In this document: one piece after another, positions 57,101 to 64,000 of the stretch | Numbering within the stretch: position 1 is the stretch's first letter | Layout of the letters: the number at the start of each line of letters is the position of its first letter | NCBI RefSeq assembly: GCF_030674635.1 | Contig: NZ_CP089978.1 | Location: forward strand, 2,232,001-2,296,000 | Direction: 5' to 3' | Length of the DNA: 64,000 nt | Source: Moraxella sp. ZY210820 | Lineage (GTDB): Bacteria > Pseudomonadota > Gammaproteobacteria > Pseudomonadales > Moraxellaceae | Notes under the pieces: model-generated | What the model was told of the DNA's origin: nothing | The model's database searches: none | The model's input: the letters and a program-made list of their open reading frames with translations, nothing else | Position numbers and translations under genes: made by a program

Positions 57101-57154
57101 ATCGCTTTAATCTGTCTTTTATAATGCCAGAAGAGCTGGTTGCACTTCAATTCA

Positions 57155-59317
57155 TCAAAAATCATTGACTCGTTGCATAAACTCCGCTTGTTTAAAACTA
57201 CCAGTTAAACGTAATTGGCGTAATTCTTGCCCTTGTTCATCTAAAAACATTACCGTTGGTGGTCCTAGTACTTCTAAGCTATCTAATAACGCTTGATGCT
57301 CTGGGTCATATTCACTTAAATCCAATTTGATTAAATAGTAGCCTTGCAAGGCATTTTGTACATCAGCTTGTTTAAACATACGCTCAATTGGCTGGCATGA
57401 TACACACCAATCGGCATACACATCAATCAGTACTTTTTGACCTTGAGCAGTGGCAAGGGTCTGTTGTAATTGCTGTGCTTGCGTAACCTTATGCCATTGT
57501 AATTGTTGTACTGCAATTTGATTTTGAGGCTGATGTTGCTGATAATGGTAATAACCAATAGCCATTAAACTAGCGACTACACTTAAGGCATAGATGGTTT
57601 TAAGTACTAACGATTTCCACATAAATTTATATAAAATATAAGCGACAGCACTTAACGCTAAAATCGTCATTAGCATTTGATACATAACAGTCGGTATTAA
57701 TGGACGGATAAAATATAATGCCAGTGCCAACATCACAAAACCAAAAAATACTTTGACTTGGTTCATCCACATACCTGCTTTCGGTAAGGCTTTTTCCCCT
57801 AAAATACTAACGAGTAGTAATGGAATCCCCATACCAAAACCCATGCTAAATAGTAACATAGCCCCTTGCCATTGATGTTCACTCTGTGAGATAAAAAGTA
57901 ACACGCCTGCCAATGGTGCAGTCATACATGGACCAACTAATAATGCTGATAACATACCCATGATACCCGCACTGACGAGTGTTCCACCTTGTTGCAATGA
58001 TTGCCAATGGTCTAAACGTTGTACAATACGATTAGGTAATTTAATTTCAAATGCACCAAATAAATTAATGGCAAAAATCACAAATAAAATCGCAAAACCA
58101 ATCACCGTTGCAGGTTGCTGTAACCAACGCTGTAAGCCTAAACCTGCACTACTAGCAATAAAACCCATGACCGCATAAACACTTGCCATGCTGAGTACAA
58201 AGACTAAAGCAATGGTCCATGCTTTGACACCTTTATGTTCACGAACTAATAATGAACTTAAAATTGGTATCATTGGTAATGAACACGGCGTAAATGCCAA
58301 TAAAAAGCCTAGACCTAAAAACAATAAGACAGCATAACCAAAAGAATGTTGCTGTAATTGTTGTAACCAATGTTGGTCTTCAGCAACTATTTGTGATGGC
58401 TTAGATGTTGAAGTTTGATTATTTGGCATTAAATTTGACGATGATAATGCGGTGTCATCACTTTGATTTAGGATATTTTCATTATGAATATCATCATTGC
58501 TTTGATCATTGGCTGATGATGGATTTTGTGTATCATCAGCCAGTTTTTTATCATCTAATTTAAGTTTGGATTGATTTTGATTTGATTCAATAGTCGTTTG
58601 AATTTCGGTCGTTTGTTCGTTATTTTTTAACGAATTTTTATCATTTTTTTTCTCATCGGCTGTTTTACTAGCAGATTGTTTTTCATCTACTTTTTGAGAT
58701 GTTGTTGATGATTTTTTATCATCAAGTTTAGTATTGGATTTATCATCAGTTTTAGCATTAGCTTTATCTTGGTTTTTATCATTAGGCTTTTCATCAACCA
58801 ACATTGTTTTAGTTTGCTCGCCTAAGCCTGTTGTAGGCGTGTTGCTTTCTGTTGTTTTAGATTGCATAAAAACGCTATTGGACTTTGTCGTTTTTAAACT
58901 AAAGCCTGATTGTGGGCTAATCACTGCTCCTGTTGCATCAGTTTGAAATTGCATACGTTGTGGTGCATAGCAAATTTGGTCTTTAGCACAACCTTGCCAC
59001 ATCACTGTATATGTTTGATTTTTATCAACTTTTATATTAAATGATAATTTATTCCAATACACTTGACTATGTCCAAAATTTTCATCGTATTGGCTCACAC
59101 CTTTGGGTAATTTTAACTTGATGGCTTTATTGTTCTGTTGTACTGAAATTTTTTGTTGATATAAATAATAATCAGGTTGAATATTCCACGTTAAAGTCGC
59201 TTGTTGTGGTACATCAGATTGTACTGAAAATTGGAAAGCTTTGTTTGCAGGTAATAATTCGGCATAAGCCATATGACTAAACATTAAACTTAATGTTAAA
59301 AAGGTAAGATAACGCAT
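57155..59317 (-). CDS. dsbD: Thiol:disulfide interchange protein DsbD
   Basis: DsbD carries electrons from cytoplasmic thioredoxin across the membrane to DsbC and other periplasmic acceptors. The 720-residue protein has a signal peptide, a periplasmic alpha domain with WQGCAKDQICYAP, an eight-helix core with the two key cysteines (AFTPCSLPMIP and LVGPCMTAPLAG), and a C-terminal thioredoxin domain with ADWCVSC near 639. Between alpha domain and membrane core lies a roughly 160-residue Asp/Lys/Asn/Ser-rich linker (about 150-310), absent from E. coli DsbD (565 residues). ATG 59317 is the start, ahead of MRYLTFLTLSLMFSHMAYA. Confidence 0.93.
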   Translation of the reverse strand: MRYLTFLTLSLMFSHMAYAELLPANKAFQFSVQSDVPQQATLTWNIQPDYYLYQQKISVQQNNKAIKLKLPKGVSQYDENFGHSQVYWNKLSFNIKVDKNQTYTVMWQGCAKDQICYAPQRMQFQTDATGAVISPQSGFSLKTTKSNSVFMQSKTTESNTPTTGLGEQTKTMLVDEKPNDKNQDKANAKTDDKSNTKLDDKKSSTTSQKVDEKQSASKTADEKKNDKNSLKNNEQTTEIQTTIESNQNQSKLKLDDKKLADDTQNPSSANDQSNDDIHNENILNQSDDTALSSSNLMPNNQTSTSKPSQIVAEDQHWLQQLQQHSFGYAVLLFLGLGFLLAFTPCSLPMIPILSSLLVREHKGVKAWTIALVFVLSMASVYAVMGFIASSAGLGLQRWLQQPATVIGFAILFVIFAINLFGAFEIKLPNRIVQRLDHWQSLQQGGTLVSAGIMGMLSALLVGPCMTAPLAGVLLFISQSEHQWQGAMLLFSMGFGMGIPLLLVSILGEKALPKAGMWMNQVKVFFGFVMLALALYFIRPLIPTVMYQMLMTILALSAVAYILYKFMWKSLVLKTIYALSVVASLMAIGYYHYQQHQPQNQIAVQQLQWHKVTQAQQLQQTLATAQGQKVLIDVYADWCVSCQPIERMFKQADVQNALQGYYLIKLDLSEYDPEHQALLDSLEVLGPPTVMFLDEQGQELRQLRLTGSFKQAEFMQRVNDF

Positions 59318-59340
59318 AATTTTCAACCTATAGTTCAAAT

Positions 59341-59366
59341 AAAAAAGCTAGAGTTTCCCCTAGCTT
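59341..59366 (-). terminator. Terminator between the barrel protein gene and dsbD
   Basis: AAGCTAG and CTAGCTT form a seven-base stem; on the minus strand six T residues follow. It ends the ankyrin/barrel unit. Confidence 0.75.
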
Positions 59367-59386
59367 AAACTAAGAAAAATCTCTGT

Positions 59387-60154
59387 TTAAAAGAAGAGTG
59401 AAAAGCCTAAACCAGTATTGTAACTACGTTGTTCACTTGTGTTTAAATCTACACCAATACTAGCATCGACTTGGGCTTTATCATTAATGGTATAGACCAC
59501 ACCAGTTGCTAATGATTTTTGATTTTTCTGACTTTCAGTTTTGGTATAAACAAATTCAGAATAACCACTCCATTTGTCATTAAATTGATAGCCTAAAGTT
59601 GGAATAGCTTGGATTGTCCAATTTGCACCATCTTCAAAACTATAATTCATGGTTAATGCTGTACTTACAATATCATCATATTGATATTCTAATGATGAAC
59701 CTAAAGAATAACTATCATTCTCCGCCTTAAACTCATCATCACCTGTGTTAAAATTAACTTGAGCTAATAATGCCCATTTTAAGCGTTCATCTTTTAAATC
59801 AATGGCTTTTTTGACCGCAACAAAACTATCACCTAAGCCTTCGACATCAGATTTTACACCGTTTACATCGGTTTGTTGCCAAGTATAACCATTCCAGCCA
59901 AGTTGTAATTCAAAACCACCACCTAAGCCTGTGCGTAATTGTGTATCGGTATTTAATGTCCAAGTTTTACTCTTTTGACCATTGTCATTGGTTTCAGTAT
60001 AGTTTGCGGTTGGTAAACCTTGTTCCCAAACCACATGACCAACAGGTGTAATACCTGTACCAAAACCAGTACCCGGACGGTCAAAAGCAAATTCATACGC
60101 CATTGCTGAACTAGTAATGACCGATAAAGCAACACATGAAATTAATTTTTTCAT
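59387..60154 (-). CDS. Outer-membrane beta-barrel protein
   Basis: This 255-residue protein has a signal peptide (MKKLISCVALSVITSSAMA) and a mature part with many amphipathic strands, ending in LGFSLFF with a terminal Phe. Segments such as LNTDTQLRTGLGGGFELQLGWNGYT and WTIQAIPTLGYQFNDKWSGYSEFVYT resemble the transporter/meta-pathway (PF13557-like) barrels. The transported compound is unknown. It starts 19 bases after the ankyrin-like gene and probably shares its transcript. Confidence 0.78.
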   Translation of the reverse strand: MKKLISCVALSVITSSAMAYEFAFDRPGTGFGTGITPVGHVVWEQGLPTANYTETNDNGQKSKTWTLNTDTQLRTGLGGGFELQLGWNGYTWQQTDVNGVKSDVEGLGDSFVAVKKAIDLKDERLKWALLAQVNFNTGDDEFKAENDSYSLGSSLEYQYDDIVSTALTMNYSFEDGANWTIQAIPTLGYQFNDKWSGYSEFVYTKTESQKNQKSLATGVVYTINDKAQVDASIGVDLNTSEQRSYNTGLGFSLFF

Positions 60155-60173
60155 TACATAATCCTTCTATGAT

Positions 60174-60734
60174 TTAAGATTTTAAAGCGGTTGATACTTC
60201 TAACTCTTTACTCATTTTAGCACCGTTTTCACGGAGTAACTGGAGTGTTTGTTGAATTTCAGGATATACACCATACCAATCAATTTCATCAAAATCACAT
60301 TCAAAAAATAATTGGCTAATTGATGATAAAATCGTTAAACCTTCATCATCTAAAGTGTTTGGATTGACATTTTCATCAAGTAAACGTTGTACCATAGGAA
60401 CACAACACGCACTTGCACAATCCCAAAGTGGTCCATAAAACTCTTCATTATCCCATAAATGCACATTAGCACCTGCTTGAATGAGTGCATCTAAAATATC
60501 AACATAGACTTTAACGCTAGCTAACTTTTCCTGCTCACTTAAGGCATGACCTGCTTCATAGGCATCACTAATTTTTTCCCACCAGTCATATAAACGGTCA
60601 GTTAAAAGTGATACGACAGGTACGCCATGTTCAGTTAAAAAATTAGGTTCAACTTCGCTTAACAGTTGCTTAACCGCTTCTGTATTTAAATCTTGAATAG
60701 CATCCACAAGGGCTTGTTGCTGATCAGCTAACAT
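60174..60734 (-). CDS. Ankyrin-repeat-like protein
   Basis: This 186-residue acidic protein has ankyrin-like helical pairs. The clearest are QALVDAIQDLNTEAVKQLLSEVEPNFL at the start, LDALIQAGANVHLWDNEEFYGPLWDCASACCVPMVQRLLDENVNPNTLDDEG in the middle, and LQLLRENGAKM near the end. An insert at about 45-75 breaks the repeat register. No signal peptide is present. Ankyrin repeats mediate protein binding; its partner is unknown. It lies directly upstream of the barrel protein gene. Confidence 0.75.
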   Translation of the reverse strand: MLADQQQALVDAIQDLNTEAVKQLLSEVEPNFLTEHGVPVVSLLTDRLYDWWEKISDAYEAGHALSEQEKLASVKVYVDILDALIQAGANVHLWDNEEFYGPLWDCASACCVPMVQRLLDENVNPNTLDDEGLTILSSISQLFFECDFDEIDWYGVYPEIQQTLQLLRENGAKMSKELEVSTALKS

Positions 60735-60803
60735 ATAAACTCACTTTAGGTGATAATACCTGAATTTGGTTATTGTGTTTGGTTTTTTATGCTCAAATTA
60801 TCA

Positions 60804-60848
60804 TAAAAAAATCTAAAGCAGGTAAATATAACATCATTTACCTGCTTT
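60804..60848 (-). terminator. Terminator after the small membrane protein gene
   Basis: AAAGCAGGTAAAT and ATTTACCTGCTTT form a perfect 13-base stem around eight bases; on the minus strand a run of seven T residues follows after AGA. Confidence 0.85.
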
Positions 60849-60873
60849 TAGATATTGTACACTTTTTTAAAAA

Positions 60874-61149
60874 TTATTGCTGTGTTTTCTTATCATCAGC
60901 TGTTGCTTTTGTTGCATCTGTTTCTGTTGTTGCAGTCGCTTCTGTTGAAGTTGCCTGTTGTGCTTTTTGCTGTGTCAAGGCTTCCTGCTGACGTTTTACT
61001 TGCTGACTTGGCATATAGTCAGGTTCAGACGTTGCCGCCATAAAAAAGCCAAATAAAAATAAACCGAAAAACAATGCACCTGCAATTACACCTTTATAGC
61101 CCCAAATTGATTTCTCTGGTGCTGTTTCATTTAAGTTATCATGACTCAT
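60874..61149 (-). CDS. Small single-pass membrane protein
   Basis: This 91-residue protein has one strong transmembrane helix (about 18-40, GVIAGALFFGLFLFGFFMA) and a C-terminal tail rich in Gln, Ala, Thr and Lys. The tail looks disordered. No family is recognised. ATG 61149 is preferred over the TTG nine bases earlier. A perfect TATAAT on the minus strand at 61184-61189 may be its -10 box. It has its own terminator. Confidence 0.7.
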   Translation of the reverse strand: MSHDNLNETAPEKSIWGYKGVIAGALFFGLFLFGFFMAATSEPDYMPSQQVKRQQEALTQQKAQQATSTEATATTETDATKATADDKKTQQ

Positions 61150-61258
61150 TTTAGCCAACCCATTATTAAAAATAAATTATCCTATTATAGCAAATAATGA
61201 TTATATTATATACTCAATTAACCATCAAATTTACTCAAAAATGAAAATAAATTGTTGA

Positions 61259-61287
61259 TTGCCGTTCATCATAAATTCGCTTACAAT
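61259..61287 (+). promoter_or_regulatory. Promoter of the MoxR-VWA operon
   Basis: TTGCCG, a 17-base spacer and TACAAT lie about 32 bases ahead of the ATPase gene. Confidence 0.68.
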
Positions 61288-61319
61288 AATGATATTATCA
61301 CGAAGCCAATGGTTAAAAA

Positions 61320-62162
61320 ATGATGAACCAATTTAATAGCACCGAACAATATATTGCTACAGAAAGTCTAAAACTAGCAGTTAATGCTGCCATTCGTTTA
61401 CAAAAACCATTGTTAATTAAAGGTGAACCGGGGACAGGTAAAACACTATTGGCAGAACAAGTTGCACAGAGTTTAGGTTTAGAATTGCTAACTTGGCATA
61501 TTAAATCGACCACAAAAGCCGAGCAGGGATTATATGAATATGATGCGGTTTCTCGTTTGCGTGATAGTCAGCTTGGTGATGACCGTGTTTATGATATTGC
61601 TAATTATATTAAAGCAGGAAAATTATGGCAGGCGTTTACGAGCAAACAGCGTGTAGTATTATTAATTGATGAAATTGACAAAGCAGATATTGAGTTTCCC
61701 AATGACTTATTACATGAATTGGATAAAATGTCATTTTACGTCTATGAAACAGGCGAAACCATTACCGCAAAGCAACGTCCAATTGTGATTATTACCTCTA
61801 ATAATGAAAAAGAATTGCCTGATGCATTTTTACGCCGTTGCTTTTTCCATTATATTGATTTTCCTGATCAAGAAACCATGAAAGCCATCATTGATGTGCA
61901 TTTTAATGGTTTACAAGAACGTTTAGTTGAACAAGCATTAGCGGTATTTTATGGCATTCGAGAAATCAATGGTTTGAAAAAACCACCATCAACATCTGAA
62001 TTGGTGGATTGGTTAAAACTTTTAACCGCTGATGAACAGCAAACCCAAGCCTTATTTGACAGCCAAGATAAACTCCCACCGATGGCAGGGGCATTAATTA
62101 AAAATGAGCAAGATATGAATTTGCTTGAACGTTTAGGATTTATGTTTCGGTTAAATCGTTAA
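61320..62162 (+). CDS. MoxR-family AAA+ ATPase
   Basis: This 280-residue AAA+ ATPase has Walker A GEPGTGKT near residue 38, Walker B VVLLIDEIDKAD near 117, sensor 1 VIITSNNEKELPDAFLRRC and a C-terminal lid. MoxR proteins act as chaperones with a VWA partner to mature or remodel enzymes and envelope complexes. The client is unknown. Its stop overlaps the start of the VWA gene by one base (TAATG), so the two are translationally coupled. ATG 61320 and 61323 are both possible; no clear Shine-Dalgarno is visible. Confidence 0.9.
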   Translation: MMNQFNSTEQYIATESLKLAVNAAIRLQKPLLIKGEPGTGKTLLAEQVAQSLGLELLTWHIKSTTKAEQGLYEYDAVSRLRDSQLGDDRVYDIANYIKAGKLWQAFTSKQRVVLLIDEIDKADIEFPNDLLHELDKMSFYVYETGETITAKQRPIVIITSNNEKELPDAFLRRCFFHYIDFPDQETMKAIIDVHFNGLQERLVEQALAVFYGIREINGLKKPPSTSELVDWLKLLTADEQQTQALFDSQDKLPPMAGALIKNEQDMNLLERLGFMFRLNR

Positions 62163-63349
62163 TGTTTATTAATTTATTTTATACTTTACGTGTGTATGGC
62201 GTACCTGTTTCTACACGAGAATTGTTGGATTTACACGCATTATTAGAGGCAGGTTTGGTTTTTGCCAATCAAGAACAGTTTTATCAATTAGTGCGTTTGT
62301 GTATGGTCAAAGATGAAAAATATTTTGATAAATTTGACCGTGCAATGGCGGATTATTTTCAAGGTATCGATAGTTTAGATATTGATGAATTAATCAATCG
62401 ACTCGGCACAATTCCCAAAGAGTGGCTTGAGTTAAAACTCAACCCTAAAAATTTAACAGAAGAACAACGCCGTTTACTTAAAAAATATGACTCATTAGAA
62501 GAATTGCTCAAAGCCTTAGAACAACGTTTTAAAGAACAAAAAGAACGTCATCAAGGGGGCAATAAATGGATTGGTACGGGTGGAACTTCGCCATTTGGTT
62601 CTTATGGTGATCATCCTGAAGGGATTCGCATTGGCGGAGAATCTCGCAAAAGAAGTGCGGTAAAAGTTTGGGAACAACGTCAATATCGCAATTTAGATAG
62701 CGATAGTCAACTTGAAATTCGTAGTATGCAAATGGCATTACGCAAATTACGTCAATTTGCCCGTACAGGCTCAGCAAATGAATTTGATATTGAAGCAACC
62801 ATTCAAAAAACTGCACAAAAAGGTCTGCTAGATATTCAAATGCGACCTGAGAGACGTAACCGTGTGAAAGTGTTGATGTTATTTGATATTGGCGGAAGTA
62901 TGGATAGCTATATTACAGAATGTGAGCGACTATTTTCTGCCTGTAAAAATGAATTTAAAACGCTAGAATTTTTTTATTTTCATAACTGTGTTTATGAATA
63001 TGTGTGGAAAGATAATGAACGCCGTGCGGCGAGTGCAATGCCTACATTTGATTTATTACACACTTATGCTCAAGATTATCGGGTGATTTTTGTTGGCGAT
63101 GCATCAATGTCGCCTTATGAATTGTTATCAGTAGGCGGAAGTGTGGAACATATGAATGCTGAAACAGGACAAGTATGGTTAAAGCGTTTTATCAACCATT
63201 TTGATAAAGTGGCTTGGCTAAATCCTGAACATCAGCAGTATTGGCAATATACACAAAGTATTGATATTATTAAAACTATTATGCAAGGGCAAATGTTTCC
63301 GATGACCTTGCAAGGCATTGAAGATATGACTCGTTTTTTAGCGAGATAA
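62162..63349 (+). CDS. VWA-domain protein, MoxR partner (CoxE-like)
   Basis: This 395-residue protein is translationally coupled to the MoxR ATPase. The N-terminal 150 residues are helical and charged, and a Gly-rich link (GGNKWIGTGGTSPFGSYGD) follows. The C-terminal VWA domain has the MIDAS loop LMLFDIGGSMD (DxGxS in place of classical DxSxS), a later FVGDASMSP segment and a conserved WLNPE near the end. This layout matches CoxE-like VWA proteins found next to MoxR ATPases. No signal peptide is present, so it acts in the cytoplasm. It converges on the glycosyltransferase gene. Confidence 0.87.
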   Translation: MFINLFYTLRVYGVPVSTRELLDLHALLEAGLVFANQEQFYQLVRLCMVKDEKYFDKFDRAMADYFQGIDSLDIDELINRLGTIPKEWLELKLNPKNLTEEQRRLLKKYDSLEELLKALEQRFKEQKERHQGGNKWIGTGGTSPFGSYGDHPEGIRIGGESRKRSAVKVWEQRQYRNLDSDSQLEIRSMQMALRKLRQFARTGSANEFDIEATIQKTAQKGLLDIQMRPERRNRVKVLMLFDIGGSMDSYITECERLFSACKNEFKTLEFFYFHNCVYEYVWKDNERRAASAMPTFDLLHTYAQDYRVIFVGDASMSPYELLSVGGSVEHMNAETGQVWLKRFINHFDKVAWLNPEHQQYWQYTQSIDIIKTIMQGQMFPMTLQGIEDMTRFLAR

Positions 63350-63355
63350 ACACAT

Positions 63356-64000
63356 CTAAGATTGCATTAACGATTGATATAAATCAATAGTTTGCCCTGT
63401 CATTTCATTTAAATGAAATTTTTCTACTGCTTTTAATTGCGGTGGATATTGAATATGTTGCTGAATAGTGTGCAATAAAGTAATTTCATCATCAACATCA
63501 ATTAAACCTTGTGGGTAGAGTGCCGATAAAATTTCTGCCACACCACCACGATTCCACCCAATGACGGGACGACCAAGTGCTAAACTTTCCAATGTGGTGC
63601 GTCCAAAGGTTTCAGCTTGATTAGACAGCGAAAGTGAGACATCACAAAATGCGAGCCAGTCTTTCATATCACTACGATGTCCGACAAAAGTGATATGTTG
63701 TTCCAAATTTAAATCTTTAATTTTCTGTTTTAATTCAGCAAGATAATCCTGTTTTTTAGGGTGAGCATCACCAATAATCACTGCATGAGCGTGTGGATAA
63801 TCATTTTTAAGTTGTTGCATAATATTAATCAAGGTTTCATGCCCTTTTAAACGTGTAATACGTCCTGCCAATGCAATCAAATATTTATCTTGAAATTGTG
63901 GAAATTGTTGTAAAATTTGCTGTTGCCATGCTTCACTTGGGCGATAATTAAACGGAAAAGCATTCGGGTCAATACCACGATAAATACGAATAATATCTTG
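63356..64000 (-). CDS. GT4-family glycosyltransferase (partial, runs off the window)
   Basis: The visible 214 residues are the C-terminal, nucleotide-sugar binding half of a GT4 (GT-B) glycosyltransferase. The frame is open to the window edge: residues read on the minus strand from 64000 include IIRIYRGIDPNAFPFNYRP, the typical entry to this domain, then LIALAGRITRLKGHETL. The donor-binding EX7E motif is in SNQAETFGRTTLESLALGRPVIG, followed by GGVAEIL. The acceptor is unknown; lipopolysaccharide-type assembly is likely for this family. The true start lies outside the window; an internal TTG near 63880 is not the start. Confidence 0.9.
   Translation of the reverse strand, partial: QDIIRIYRGIDPNAFPFNYRPSEAWQQQILQQFPQFQDKYLIALAGRITRLKGHETLINIMQQLKNDYPHAHAVIIGDAHPKKQDYLAELKQKIKDLNLEQHITFVGHRSDMKDWLAFCDVSLSLSNQAETFGRTTLESLALGRPVIGWNRGGVAEILSALYPQGLIDVDDEITLLHTIQQHIQYPPQLKAVEKFHLNEMTGQTIDLYQSLMQS

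Overview
The window is a stretch of bacterial chromosome with low GC (roughly 36-39 percent by eye). Gene content points to the Moraxellaceae, most like Acinetobacter or a low-GC Moraxella relative. Signals are the fused MrpA/MrpB antiporter operon, the dsbC-hom pair, an OmpW porin, a Wza-Wzb-Wzc trio and many small lipoproteins. The genus is inferred, not proven.

Layout. 1-8245 is the right end of a lambda-like (siphovirus-type) prophage: tail-tip host-specificity protein J, a DUF4376-type tail protein, holin and N-acetylmuramidase. It stops at a short sequence that looks like the 3' end of tmRNA (ssrA), the probable attachment site. 8274-13680 holds recJ, ompW, a membrane metallophosphoesterase and a phospholipase D-type lipoprotein. 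13838-20100 is a six-gene Mrp cation/proton antiporter operon (A/B fused, C, D, E, F, G), followed by a lipoprotein and a DUF445 membrane protein. On the minus strand, 21981-26206 is a topA - NYN/LOTUS - unknown operon, then a TonB-like protein and a membrane-anchored unknown. 27866-29367 has two plus-strand genes, one DUF3108. 29368-29822 is gene-free and holds a miniature-transposon-like element, a palindromic repeat and terminators. 29823-38518 (minus) carries hom, a lipoprotein DsbC, a 1507-residue S6-family serine protease autotransporter with an EAEAKAKA repeat stalk, and guaB.

38633-45459 contains an RcnB-like protein, argS, a SPOR-domain protein, an exported HiuH-like protein, gabD, tRNA-Phe and a lipoprotein. 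45523-50798 contains a small GNAT protein, hisB, a Uma2-family gene on the opposite strand, hisH, tesB and an SLC13-type permease. 50862-56435 has xerD and ppa (minus), then wza, wzb and wzc (plus), closed by a strong terminator with no sugar-biosynthesis genes behind it. 56772-61149 (minus) has tRNA-Gln, dsbD with a very long hydrophilic linker, an outer-membrane barrel protein, an ankyrin-like protein and a small membrane protein. The window closes with a MoxR ATPase/VWA pair and a GT4 glycosyltransferase that runs off the end.

Several envelope functions sit here: Dsb thiol chemistry (dsbC, dsbD), autotransporter secretion, polysaccharide export with its tyrosine kinase and phosphatase, and cation homeostasis. 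Two families of short dispersed intergenic repeats run through the window. One has a GGGCGAA...TTCGCCC palindromic core. The other has AACGTGAGTTCGG-type ends. I found no CRISPR array, no rRNA and no complete insertion sequence. I did not find a clearly novel multi-gene system; the best candidates for a second look are under findings.
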